Assembly (NCBI GenBank): GCA_003534085.1
Contig: DQBY01000021.1
Coordinates: 1 to 7,484, forward strand
Origin: Candidatus Moraniibacteriota bacterium
Lineage (GTDB): Bacteria > Patescibacteriota > Minisyncoccia > Moranbacterales > UBA2206
Reading direction: 5' to 3'
Length of the DNA stretch: 7,484 bases
Below are positions 1-6,618 of this stretch, piece by piece (the stretch's first letter is position 1; the number at the start of each line of letters is the position of its first letter). The position numbers and the translations under genes are program-made. The notes under the pieces are model-generated. The model was not told the DNA's origin and did not search any database. It saw nothing but the letters and a program-made list of their open reading frames with translations.

Positions 1-20
1 TCCCTTTTTTATTTTTTGAC

Positions 21-623
21 TTATATTTCACTTAGGTTTCTGATATGGATTAATGATTCCAGCCTTATATTTTCCGGAGCAATTTCAGGCTTTATGTTCA
101 CCCAGACCACGCTCCTGACCGATGAGATGTCCGCCAGATTTATCGGATCTGACAGCAACTGCCCTTCTTTGTCATAATATGAAAATAAAGGATGTGATTC
201 TTCGTTGACTATATATTCCGCAAGGACCAGCGCGCTATCCTCCGCGACAGGATAAGCAAGCGGGCTGCCGACCGGCTTCGTGATGCTTTTTTTCAGAAGA
301 TCATTCTCCAGATCCAAAAAATAATGGACGCGCTCGACTGCGGAATCGCCGTCAATATTGGAAAAGACCACCAGATCAAAACCGCCTGCCGATTTGATCG
401 CAAAGCTTCCATCATCCGCTTGCCTGACTTCTCTCACATCTCTGATTATCTGATTGATTCCCCTTTCGGCCTGTCTGCTCGCTTGAGCCGTTTCCATGAT
501 GAAACCGTTGGATCTCCAGCTATGCATGAACAAGGCGTTAAAACCCAAAATGCCTATGGTGAAAATGCTTATCGCCACCATCATTTCCACTATGGTCATG
601 CCTTTGGGATTCCTGATCGTCAT
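21..623 (-). CDS. Type IV prepilin, GspJ/PilW-like minor pilin
   Basis: Predicted minor pilin of a type IV pilus or type II secretion-like filament, made as an inner-membrane prepilin. The 200-residue product starts with a short leader, MTIRNPKG, followed by MTIVEMMVAISIFTIGILGF. This is a class III prepilin signal: cleavage after Gly8, Met as mature residue 1 and Glu13 as the conserved mature Glu5, then one hydrophobic helix (about 9-30). Residues 45-70 (ASRQAERGINQIIRDVREVRQ) resemble the amphipathic stretch of GspJ/PilW minor pilins. The remainder is predicted beta-rich with no cysteine, so no disulfide loop. The ATG overlaps the stop of the upstream prepilin as ATGA, suggesting translational coupling; I see no Shine-Dalgarno. 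The TAA stop is 20 bp from the window edge. The bases beyond it read AAAAAAGGGA on the coding strand, which could be the ribosome site of another gene. Prepilin call secure; GspJ/PilW subtype an inference. Confidence 0.88.
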   Translation of the reverse strand: MTIRNPKGMTIVEMMVAISIFTIGILGFNALFMHSWRSNGFIMETAQASRQAERGINQIIRDVREVRQADDGSFAIKSAGGFDLVVFSNIDGDSAVERVHYFLDLENDLLKKSITKPVGSPLAYPVAEDSALVLAEYIVNEESHPLFSYYDKEGQLLSDPINLADISSVRSVVWVNIKPEIAPENIRLESLIHIRNLSEI

Positions 624-1990
624 AATTGGATAGTTATCTCTGACAAATTATTTCCCGCTTCAACAACGGCGCTCTCCTCCGCTCCGTCCTTCCTTGCTGT
701 TACCGTATGCGAAGCATCTGCCAATGTTCCTGAGGATGGAAAATAAGCGTATCCGTATCTGTTCGTATCCGCTGAAAAATTACCCTGGCCGCCGTCGGAA
801 ATCTCAACCTGGGAATTTTCAATCGGACTGCCGTCTTCATCGACAACTTTTACCAAAATAGAAGCTATGCGCTTGTCGGCAAACACAGCCGTTACATTCA
901 TCGAGGTGTCAGGAAGAAGATCAAATTTATCGGCTGTGTTTACCGAAGGCTCCAGCCAGAGAAACCTGAAGGAGGAAGGATCATCTTTGAACGTAAAGAA
1001 ATATGAACCGAAGGACATCCCTTCCAGTTCAATTGCTCCGTTCGAATCCATTTTCAGGTCATTTTTTTCAAAATAATAAACTTCTTTTGAAATAGAAGCG
1101 TCGTATCCTTTATTCTTTCCTCCGCTGAGGTCAAAAACAATATTCGCAACCGGATTGCCTTGCGGATCTTTCGCGTATAATTCTATGCTTGACATTTTAT
1201 CCGTCCTGATCGTCTTTGAATTTATCACTCCGCCTATGACGCTCCCGTGGATGTCCTCCGGATCAAAAAGTGCCGACCTGGCATGAGTCATCACTTGAAA
1301 ATAATTACCCTCATTTTTTCCATCCGGAGCTACCGTGATCTCATAAGTTTCCTGGGAAGGATCAGACTGATACAGCCATATTTCACCGGTCAGACCTGTC
1401 CTCTCAAAAGCATCCAGGACGGGATTGATCGCGTTGTTTTTTATCCTTACCCAAACCTGAGGAATCGGATTTCCCTCATTATCTATAATTTTCAATTTCA
1501 ATATTCCTCCGGTAAAAACATCCTCTATGCCGGGCGGAGTAAATGTCGAAACCAAGCTTGCCGAGCGCGCGCCGTCAATGCCCCAAAAAGCCGTCACTTT
1601 GATCTTTTTATAGTCTATCGGATTTGGATCGCTTGGAAATATTCCGTCAAAATCGTCGTCGACAGCGATGGCATCCGTCAAAATCCTGTACTCTGTTCCG
1701 CTTCGGAACACTATCCGCTCAGCCTCTATCTTTCCCGGAACATCTCCTTCTTTTATTCCGATTTTGTCATAGCTCATATTCCTGATCGACTCCATCATCT
1801 CATTGGCCAAAGCCACGGCGCCGGCTTTTTTCTTCGAATCGATGATTGCCTGTGTCGCCAGCGCCCAGGATTTATAGAAGCTGGTTGTTATGACGGAAAA
1901 AATAAACAAAAAAACCAGCGCTTCGATCAAGGTGAAGCCGTATTTTTTCGACTGGCCGTTCCTATGGATTTGTTTTTGTCCTAAAAACAC
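620..1990 (-). CDS. Large prepilin with three predicted Ig/transthyretin-like repeats
   Basis: A 456-residue prepilin, much longer than ordinary minor pilins (roughly 150-250). The leader ends KKYG18, followed by FTLIEALVFLFIFSVITTSF: cleavage after Gly18, Phe as mature residue 1, Glu23 as mature Glu5, hydrophobic helix about 19-38. Residues 100-160 hold a DDDFDGIFPSDP segment and DYKKIKVTAFW, a pattern I recall from PilV-like proteins of candidate phyla. Three similar units follow, each opening with strand-[D/N]-x-[E/Q]-G-[N/S]-P-[I/V]: about 163-222 (IIDNEGNPIPQVWV), 267-335 (AKDPQGNPVANIVF) and 376-456 (VVDEDGSPIENSQV). Each has a later T/S/N-x-G turn, as in carboxypeptidase-regulatory/transthyretin-like folds. 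No cysteines. The start is GTG; the upstream frame hits a stop within seven codons, so few alternatives exist, and no Shine-Dalgarno is seen. It lies 70 bp after pilC and overlaps the next prepilin by 4 bp. Likely surface or tip-exposed; an adhesin role is inference. Confidence 0.88.
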   Translation of the reverse strand: MFLGQKQIHRNGQSKKYGFTLIEALVFLFIFSVITTSFYKSWALATQAIIDSKKKAGAVALANEMMESIRNMSYDKIGIKEGDVPGKIEAERIVFRSGTEYRILTDAIAVDDDFDGIFPSDPNPIDYKKIKVTAFWGIDGARSASLVSTFTPPGIEDVFTGGILKLKIIDNEGNPIPQVWVRIKNNAINPVLDAFERTGLTGEIWLYQSDPSQETYEITVAPDGKNEGNYFQVMTHARSALFDPEDIHGSVIGGVINSKTIRTDKMSSIELYAKDPQGNPVANIVFDLSGGKNKGYDASISKEVYYFEKNDLKMDSNGAIELEGMSFGSYFFTFKDDPSSFRFLWLEPSVNTADKFDLLPDTSMNVTAVFADKRIASILVKVVDEDGSPIENSQVEISDGGQGNFSADTNRYGYAYFPSSGTLADASHTVTARKDGAEESAVVEAGNNLSEITIQL

Positions 1991-2022
1991 TATGGCTGAT
2001 GTTACAATTTAATATTTTTTTT

Positions 2023-2052
2023 AAAATAAAATTTTGATATTTATTTTGTAAA
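2023..2052 (-). promoter_or_regulatory. Weak candidate promoter in the AT-rich pilC-prepilin spacer
   Basis: The 70-bp gap 1991-2060 has only 8 G/C bases, and the 50 bp nearest pilC only 2. On the minus strand it contains TTTACA (2047-2052, 5 of 6 to the -35 consensus), 18 bp, then TATTTT (2023-2028, 4 of 6 to the -10). The two prepilins could therefore have a start of their own in addition to read-through from pilC. In sequence this AT-rich such matches arise easily by chance, so this is only a candidate. Confidence 0.22.
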
Positions 2053-2060
2053 ATTAAAAA

Positions 2061-3281
2061 TTATTTGATGTTCTCCAGCACGCTGTACATCGGTTGAAGG
2101 ATGGAGATAGCGAAAAATCCGACAGCGCTTCCGATCACTATCATAAGCACCGGCTCTATGATGGAAGAAAGATTTCTGGTTTTCTGATCCACTTCTTCCT
2201 CATAAAATTCCGCCAGTTTCATAAGCACGGCTTCCGTCTTGCCGGTTTCTTCGCCGACTTCAAGCATCTGCGGAACCAGGACGGGAAATATTTTTTTTTC
2301 TTCATAAAATATCTTGCTCAGATTGACGCCTTTCTGGATATTTTCAGCCCCTCTCTCCAGCGCTTTTTTATAATAATGATTGCCGAGGGTGCGGGACAAA
2401 ATTTTCAAAGTTTCCACGACTGAAATTCCGCTGCGGAGCAATGAACTGTATATCCTGGAAAAACGGGCGCAATTCACTTCGATGACGATCTTATTGACGA
2501 CCGGGATGCTGATCGCCAGATAACTGAAAAATTTCTTCCCTTTTTCCGTTCCAGCCGATAATTTGACCCCCAGAATAAGAGAAACTATTCCGGAAAACAC
2601 GATGAAATAATGATCTCTCATGAAATTGCTAGAGCTGATGATGAATTGCGTGGTCGGCGGCAGTTCGGCGTTAAGATCTTTAAAGACTCCGGTTATTTGA
2701 GGAACGACATATATCATCATCAATATCCCTATTCCGATCATCGCCATTATGATCACTGCCGGATATGTCATTGCCCCTTTGACCTTATTCAAAAGCTCAT
2801 GTTCCTTCTGCAGCTGTCCGGCCAATATGTTCAAAACTTCTTCCAGATTGCCGCTCGCTTCTCCGACTCTGACCATATTGACGAAAAGCTCGTCAAAGAT
2901 GGCGGGAAATTTGGCCAAGGCATCTCCGAAAGTGCTGCCGGACTGGATAGCCCCCTGGATCTCGTCCAAGACTTTCACAAATCTTTTATTTTTTGTTTGG
3001 GCGGTTATATTGCTGATCGCTCGCGCAAGGGGCAGTCCGGAAGATATCATTACGCTTAGATTTCTGGCAAGCATCATTTTTTCGCTGACCGGTATGGTAG
3101 CGAAACGATCCAGAAAATTAATCTTCCTCCGGTTTCCCTTTTCTTCCTCGAGCTGTTTTAAAGAGGTCAGAATAAAACCTTCCGAACGCAATTGCCCGGC
3201 CAGATCCCTTTCATCTTTGACATTCATCTCGCCGCTCTTCGTCTCCCCCGAAAAACTTTTGGCGGTAAAAAATATGCGCAT
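2061..3281 (-). CDS. pilC: Type IV pilus assembly platform protein PilC/GspF
   Basis: Polytopic inner-membrane platform protein that sits under the growing pilus and couples the assembly ATPase to pilin insertion. The 406-residue length is normal for the family. A soluble N-terminal part (about 1-65) is followed by two GspF repeats, about 68-191 and 271-393. Their signatures are VSEKMMLARNLSVMISSGLPL at the start of the first, and the paired turns GEASGNLEEVL (140-150) and GEETGKTEAVL (343-353). Hydrophobic segments at about 174-194, 224-241 and 375-396 fit the usual three membrane helices. The AIxxxPxxxxFV pattern before the first turn is also seen (KFPAIFDELFVNMVRVGEASG). The ATG start is preceded by AT-only sequence with no Shine-Dalgarno. 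It lies 107 bp downstream of pilB across a large inverted repeat and 70 bp upstream of the prepilin pair. Naming it pilC rather than gspF follows the pilus context and is a convention choice. Confidence 0.95.
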   Translation of the reverse strand: MRIFFTAKSFSGETKSGEMNVKDERDLAGQLRSEGFILTSLKQLEEEKGNRRKINFLDRFATIPVSEKMMLARNLSVMISSGLPLARAISNITAQTKNKRFVKVLDEIQGAIQSGSTFGDALAKFPAIFDELFVNMVRVGEASGNLEEVLNILAGQLQKEHELLNKVKGAMTYPAVIIMAMIGIGILMMIYVVPQITGVFKDLNAELPPTTQFIISSSNFMRDHYFIVFSGIVSLILGVKLSAGTEKGKKFFSYLAISIPVVNKIVIEVNCARFSRIYSSLLRSGISVVETLKILSRTLGNHYYKKALERGAENIQKGVNLSKIFYEEKKIFPVLVPQMLEVGEETGKTEAVLMKLAEFYEEEVDQKTRNLSSIIEPVLMIVIGSAVGFFAISILQPMYSVLENIK

Positions 3282-3299
3282 AAATAATTTTTGATTTTA

Positions 3300-3389
3300 A
3301 TTACGAAATACGAACTATACGAAATACGAAAAAAATATTTTACCCGCATAAAAACAGGTTCGTATTTCGTATATTTCGTAGTTCGTAAT
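3300..3389. repeat. 31-bp inverted repeat built of TACGA units, between pilB and pilC
   Basis: The arms at 3300-3330 and 3359-3389 are reverse complements over 29 of 31 positions, with a 28-bp spacer. Each arm is itself a run of roughly 7-bp units (ATTACGA, AATACGA or ACTACGA, one 9-bp unit, AATACGA). The two mismatches are reciprocal: the ACT variant sits one unit earlier in one arm than in the other, so whole variant units appear swapped. The right arm ends on the last base of the pilB stop; the left arm begins 18 bp before the pilC start. In mRNA it would form a long AU-rich hairpin. No T-tract follows on the transcribed strand, so it is not a classical terminator. It could stabilise or process the pilB-pilC message, or be a mobile or dispersed intergenic repeat. 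Confidence 0.9.
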
Positions 3390-5137
3390 CATTCCTTGCT
3401 CACCCTCAGCACCTCCTCTATCGAAGTGACTCCTTGCATCGCTTTGACAAAGCCGTCCTCGATCATGGATAACATTCCTTTTTCTTTCGATCTTTCTTCT
3501 ATTTCGCCGGTTGAAGCTTTTTGTGAGATTAATTTTGCCATATTATCGTCTACTTCCAGAACTTCGAATATTCCTATCCGGCCCTTATATCCGCTTCCGC
3601 CGCACTGATCGCATCCTCCGGGCTTATAAAACTTGATGTCCGTCCAGCTGTCGCTCTTTTTTATTTTTCCTTCCAGTATTCCGCTTTTTTTGATGCATTC
3701 CAACGCCTGACCAATATCGCAAACGCCGTCAAAAGATTTCAAGGCCTTTGCGTCCATCCTGTATTCTTTCCGGCACTCCGGGCAGATCTTTCTGACCAGG
3801 CGCTGAGCGATGACCACATTCAAGGTAGAAGCTACGAGGAAAGGCTCGGCTCCCATATCGCTAAGTCTGGGCAAAGTTCCGGCGGCGCTGTTGGTGTGCA
3901 AAGTCGAAAGCACGAGATGTCCGGTCATCGCGGCCTGGACCGCCATCTCCATCGTTTCTTTGTCGCGGATCTCGCCCACCATTATGATGTCCGGATCCTG
4001 ACGGAGCAGGGCTCTGAGCCCCGCCGCGAAAGTAAGTCCGACTTTCGGATATATCTGGGTCTGATTTATCCTTTGCATCCTATATTCCACCGGGTCTTCC
4101 ACCGTGCTTATATTTACATCAGGCGTATTGAGAATATCCATGACAGTATAAAGCGTCGTGGTCTTTCCCGAGCCGGTCGGTCCCGTGACCAGAATCATTC
4201 CGTTCGGTTTTCTTATCTGGCGATGGATGACTTCCAGCCCCTGTCCGTAAAAACCCATCCTTTCCAAAGTCAGTCCTTTCGAAGATTCATCCAAAAGACG
4301 CATCACTATTTTTTCTCCGTCAAAAATGGGCAGGATACTGACACGGAAAGATATTTTTTTTTCATCTTTCTCAATTTTGAATCTGCCGTCCTGCGGAACG
4401 CGATGTTCATCCAGTTTGAGATTGGACAATACTTTTATTCGCGCTATTATTCCCTGCTTCACCTGCTTCGGCAAGGTCATGGCGTCATGCAGAATCCCGT
4501 CTATGCGATATCTCACTCTGACCTCTTTCTCATCCGGTTCTATGTGGATATCGCTGGCAGACTGCAGTACCGCATGCTTGACCAAAGTGTCCACGATTTT
4601 TATGATCGGCAAGCCTTGCGCGATTTTTTCCAGATCTTCTTCCGCCTCATCCGAACCCGGCTCGTCTGAATTCTTATTGATGATATCGCCAAATTCCGCC
4701 TTCAAGCTTTTCTCATACTGTTTCAGGACGGCTTCGATGCTTTCTTCCGAAGTAAGGCAAGTGATGATCCTCAGGCCGGTTTTTTTCCGGATAAAATCGA
4801 TAGTCTGAATATCTTCCGGATTCAGCATCGCGATCTTCAGATTCCGTCCGTCTTTTTCAAAAGCCACGATCTTATATTTTTTCGCGATGGGTTCGGGAAC
4901 GATCTGCAAAATATCCGCAGGAATTATTTCTTTTGAAAGATCGACGAAAGGGACGCCTAAAATATACGCGTACAGCTTGCGCAGCTGCACCTCCGATATC
5001 ATTTTTTTTCCCAACAAAAGATCGCCCAATCTTTTTCCTTGTGCCTGAGCTTCGCCAAAAGACGACTCGAGTTCGGCCTCCTTGACCATTCCCGCGTCTT
5101 TTATGAAGTCCCTAAGTTGTTCATTTTCTATCCTCAT
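3389..5137 (-). CDS. pilB: Type IV pilus assembly ATPase PilB/GspE
   Basis: Cytoplasmic hexameric AAA-type ATPase that drives pilin polymerisation through PilC. The 582 residues match full-length PilB. An N-terminal MshEN/T2SSE_N-like domain spans about 1-140 (LGVPFVDLSKEIIP, then PEPIAKKYKIVAF). The N2 domain has ASDIHIEP (194-201) and RYRIDG (209-214). The ATPase core shows Walker A GPTGSGKTT (319-327), Asp box STVEDPVE (344-351), Walker B DPDIIMVGEIRD (381-392) and His box TGHLVLSTLHTN (405-416). Zinc cysteines C452-x2-C455 and C509-x2-C512 are present; this tetracysteine motif is typical of PilB/GspE and absent from PilT, so this is the extension rather than the retraction motor. The stop is TGA. 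The ATG start has no clear Shine-Dalgarno and lies one base after a small hairpin. It follows the response regulator by 33 bp, which makes the ATPase a natural candidate target of that regulator (inference). Confidence 0.97.
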   Translation of the reverse strand: MRIENEQLRDFIKDAGMVKEAELESSFGEAQAQGKRLGDLLLGKKMISEVQLRKLYAYILGVPFVDLSKEIIPADILQIVPEPIAKKYKIVAFEKDGRNLKIAMLNPEDIQTIDFIRKKTGLRIITCLTSEESIEAVLKQYEKSLKAEFGDIINKNSDEPGSDEAEEDLEKIAQGLPIIKIVDTLVKHAVLQSASDIHIEPDEKEVRVRYRIDGILHDAMTLPKQVKQGIIARIKVLSNLKLDEHRVPQDGRFKIEKDEKKISFRVSILPIFDGEKIVMRLLDESSKGLTLERMGFYGQGLEVIHRQIRKPNGMILVTGPTGSGKTTTLYTVMDILNTPDVNISTVEDPVEYRMQRINQTQIYPKVGLTFAAGLRALLRQDPDIIMVGEIRDKETMEMAVQAAMTGHLVLSTLHTNSAAGTLPRLSDMGAEPFLVASTLNVVIAQRLVRKICPECRKEYRMDAKALKSFDGVCDIGQALECIKKSGILEGKIKKSDSWTDIKFYKPGGCDQCGGSGYKGRIGIFEVLEVDDNMAKLISQKASTGEIEERSKEKGMLSMIEDGFVKAMQGVTSIEEVLRVSKE

Positions 5138-5138
5138 A

Positions 5139-5158
5139 ACTCGCTAAGTTGAGCGAAT
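5139..5158 (-). other. Small hairpin just before the pilB start codon
   Basis: On the coding strand a 7-bp stem (one G-U pair) with a 6-base loop, CAACTT, ends one base before the pilB ATG. It occupies the region where a ribosome site would be expected, and there is no Shine-Dalgarno. It might limit or couple pilB translation, but a stem this short can occur by chance. Confidence 0.4.
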
Positions 5159-5170
5159 ATAAAAAACTAA

Positions 5171-5554
5171 TTAGAACGAATTCGCGAGTTTTAATGTTTC
5201 TTTTATTTTTTTGACTATATCTTCCATCTTATAATTCGATTTCACCAGATAGGTGCTCGCTCCTTTTTCAAAAGCTTTTTCGATATCTTCATGGCTTTCG
5301 AGATTGGTCAGCAAGATAACAGGGATCCTTTTTGTTTTTTCATCCTGCTTCAGCTCAGCCAAAACTTCATAGCCGTCTTTCTTCGGCAGGATTATGTCCA
5401 GCAGGATAAGATCGGGATTTTCATCCTTTGCCAAGATCAATCCCTGTTCGCCGTCGGAAGCGGCCGCGACATCAAAATTTTCCTCCATCAAAAATTCCGA
5501 AAGCGCTTTCTGCAGGGACGTCTCGTCTTCTATTATTAATATTTTCTTATTCAT
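5171..5554 (-). CDS. Receiver-only response regulator (CheY/PilH-like)
   Basis: A 127-residue single receiver domain with no output domain. Phosphotransfer residues are complete: acidic pocket E9-D10-E11, acceptor D53 in LILLDIILP, switch T83 in VILLTN and K105 in YLVKSN. The lysine is followed by Ser rather than the usual Pro, a form I recall in candidate-phyla regulators. Stand-alone receivers act by binding partner proteins, as CheY and PilG/PilH do, so it probably works on the pilus machinery or relays phosphate further; it cannot bind DNA by itself as far as can be seen. It is 24 bp downstream of the histidine kinase, its probable phosphodonor, and 33 bp upstream of pilB. The ATG start is preceded by a run of A residues and a small GCGC hairpin, with no Shine-Dalgarno. 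Domain call very safe; partner assignments are inferred from gene order. Confidence 0.95.
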   Translation of the reverse strand: MNKKILIIEDETSLQKALSEFLMEENFDVAAASDGEQGLILAKDENPDLILLDIILPKKDGYEVLAELKQDEKTKRIPVILLTNLESHEDIEKAFEKGASTYLVKSNYKMEDIVKKIKETLKLANSF

Positions 5555-5563
5555 CTTTTTTTT

Positions 5564-5576
5564 GCGCTCGACGCGC
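5564..5576 (-). other. Short GCGC hairpin between kinase and response regulator genes
   Basis: GCGC-5 bases-GCGC dyad in the 24-bp gap, 9 bases upstream of the regulator ATG. It is a GC patch inside A-rich flanks. It is followed by A residues, not T, in the transcript, so it does not terminate transcription. Function unknown. Confidence 0.3.
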
Positions 5577-5578
5577 TA

Positions 5579-6520
5579 TTATGGATTAAAATTTATTGGC
5601 ATTGAAAAACTGAAGATCGTTCCGACATCTTCTTTCGACTGGAACCATATCTTTCCGCCCGACTGTTCGATGATATTTTTTGCGATATACAGTCCCAAGC
5701 CGGTTCCCTCTGTCTGGTATTTCACGACATTGTCGCTCCTGAAAAACTTATTAAAAACCATCTTCTGTTGGGATTCGGGAATTCCGACGCCGTTGTCCTT
5801 GATGCTGATAACCAGAAAATCTTTTATTTTTTCGCTCTTAATTTCAATTTTCCCGTGATTGAAAGTGTATTTTACCGCATTGCTCAACAGGTTCTCGATC
5901 GCTAAGCGCAATTTTTCAGCATCTCCGTCAACAAAAAATTCTTTTTTATCATCGAAAATGATCCTGATATCCTTGGCTCCTATCAGCGACGAAAGAGATT
6001 TTACGATATCGCTTATGATCCGGACCGGATTGATCTTTTCTTTTTTCAACATCAATTTTCCCTGATCGATCCTGGCTACATCCAGGAGATCTCCGACCAG
6101 CCTGGACATCCTTTCGCTCAATTGAGCGATATTTTCCAAGCCCTCTTTTTGTTTTTCATTCAGACCCTCTCTCCTCTTGGAGAGCATCAGTTCTGTTTCC
6201 CACCTGATGGCCGAGAGCGGCGTCCGCAACTGATGCGAGGCGACAAAAACAAATTCCGTCTTCATTTTGTTGACCCGCGCTATCTGTTCGACCTCCCGGA
6301 TGATTGAGTTTCCTATCGAAAAAATAGCTATCACCACCACGCTTTCCGCAATGACCAGGATTGCCGGGTCGTCATAATTCCTCGACAAAAAGTATGTGGC
6401 GGCCATCGCGATGATCGTGATCAGCCCCATCATCATAAAAAGAAAGCTTGGCGTGCGCCATACGCTTATTCCAAGATCATGGGCTTGTTTCTTAAAATTG
6501 AGATCATTGACTATCTTCAC
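5579..6520 (-). CDS. Membrane sensor histidine kinase with no large sensor domain
   Basis: A 313-residue transmitter kinase. Two membrane helices at about 26-46 and 53-73 are joined by only about six residues, so no extracytoplasmic or PAS/GAF sensor domain is present. The HisKA dimerisation domain (about 86-150) carries the phospho-acceptor His96 in ASHQLRTPLSAIRWETE. The ATP-binding domain (about 196-310) has the N box LAIENLLSNAVKYT (207-219), G1 DNGVGI (242-247), F box FNKFFR (256-261) and G2 GTGLGLYIAK (272-281); all key residues are intact. The N-terminal LGISVWRTPSFLFMMMG resembles kinases I recall from Patescibacteria. The start is GTG: AGGAG overlaps the start codon itself, too close for ordinary use, and an in-frame stop lies a few codons upstream, so no longer form is possible. 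It is the first gene after a promoter and a terminator, and probably heads the kinase-regulator-pilus operon. Confidence 0.94.
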   Translation of the reverse strand: MKIVNDLNFKKQAHDLGISVWRTPSFLFMMMGLITIIAMAATYFLSRNYDDPAILVIAESVVVIAIFSIGNSIIREVEQIARVNKMKTEFVFVASHQLRTPLSAIRWETELMLSKRREGLNEKQKEGLENIAQLSERMSRLVGDLLDVARIDQGKLMLKKEKINPVRIISDIVKSLSSLIGAKDIRIIFDDKKEFFVDGDAEKLRLAIENLLSNAVKYTFNHGKIEIKSEKIKDFLVISIKDNGVGIPESQQKMVFNKFFRSDNVVKYQTEGTGLGLYIAKNIIEQSGGKIWFQSKEDVGTIFSFSMPINFNP

Positions 6521-6564
6521 TCCTATTTTTTATTTTTATATATTTTGACCCTTTCTCAGTAGTA

Positions 6565-6594
6565 ATTATATCATAAAAAAACAATCTTTGTAAT
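6565..6594 (-). promoter_or_regulatory. Probable sigma70-type promoter for the kinase-pilus operon
   Basis: On the minus strand a perfect -10 TATAAT (6565-6570) is preceded at 18 bp by ATTACA (6589-6594, 4 of 6 to TTGACA). Transcription would start near 6555-6560, giving a leader of roughly 35-40 bases before the kinase GTG. It lies directly after the terminator of the upstream gene, where a new transcription unit is expected. Confidence 0.6.
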
Positions 6595-6618
6595 GTTTTC
6601 ATAAAAAAACAGCCTTTG
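6571..6618. repeat. Direct repeat: partial second copy of the terminator sequence
   Basis: The 20-bp segments at 6571-6590 and 6599-6618 match at 18 positions (TCATAAAAAAACA, a two-base difference, then CTTTG), with a 28-bp period. The right copy forms half of the working terminator. The left copy keeps the A7 run but has lost most of the stem, and it forms most of the spacer of the proposed promoter. It looks like an old tandem duplication. Confidence 0.65.

Noticed and set aside
599..615. AGGA ahead of the internal ATG (residue 9) of the second prepilin as the real start
   Set aside because: Starting there would remove the leader and Gly8 cleavage site needed for prepilin processing; the ATGA overlap start fits better.
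3282..3330. Separate promoter for pilC, TATAGT on the minus strand within the repeat
   Set aside because: The -10-like hexamer is part of the repeat unit pattern and lacks a convincing -35 at the right distance.
3300..3389. Rho-independent terminator between pilB and pilC
   Set aside because: The stem is AT-rich with a 28-base loop and no T-run directly after the arm in the transcribed direction; function as a terminator is not supported.
324..4808. Long plus-strand open frames, including 324-746, 1247-1984, 2610-3059, 3896-4669 and 4326-4808
   Set aside because: They lie wholly or largely antisense to clear prepilin, pilC and pilB genes, and their translations are low-complexity or His/Phe/Arg/Ser-rich with no recognisable motif.
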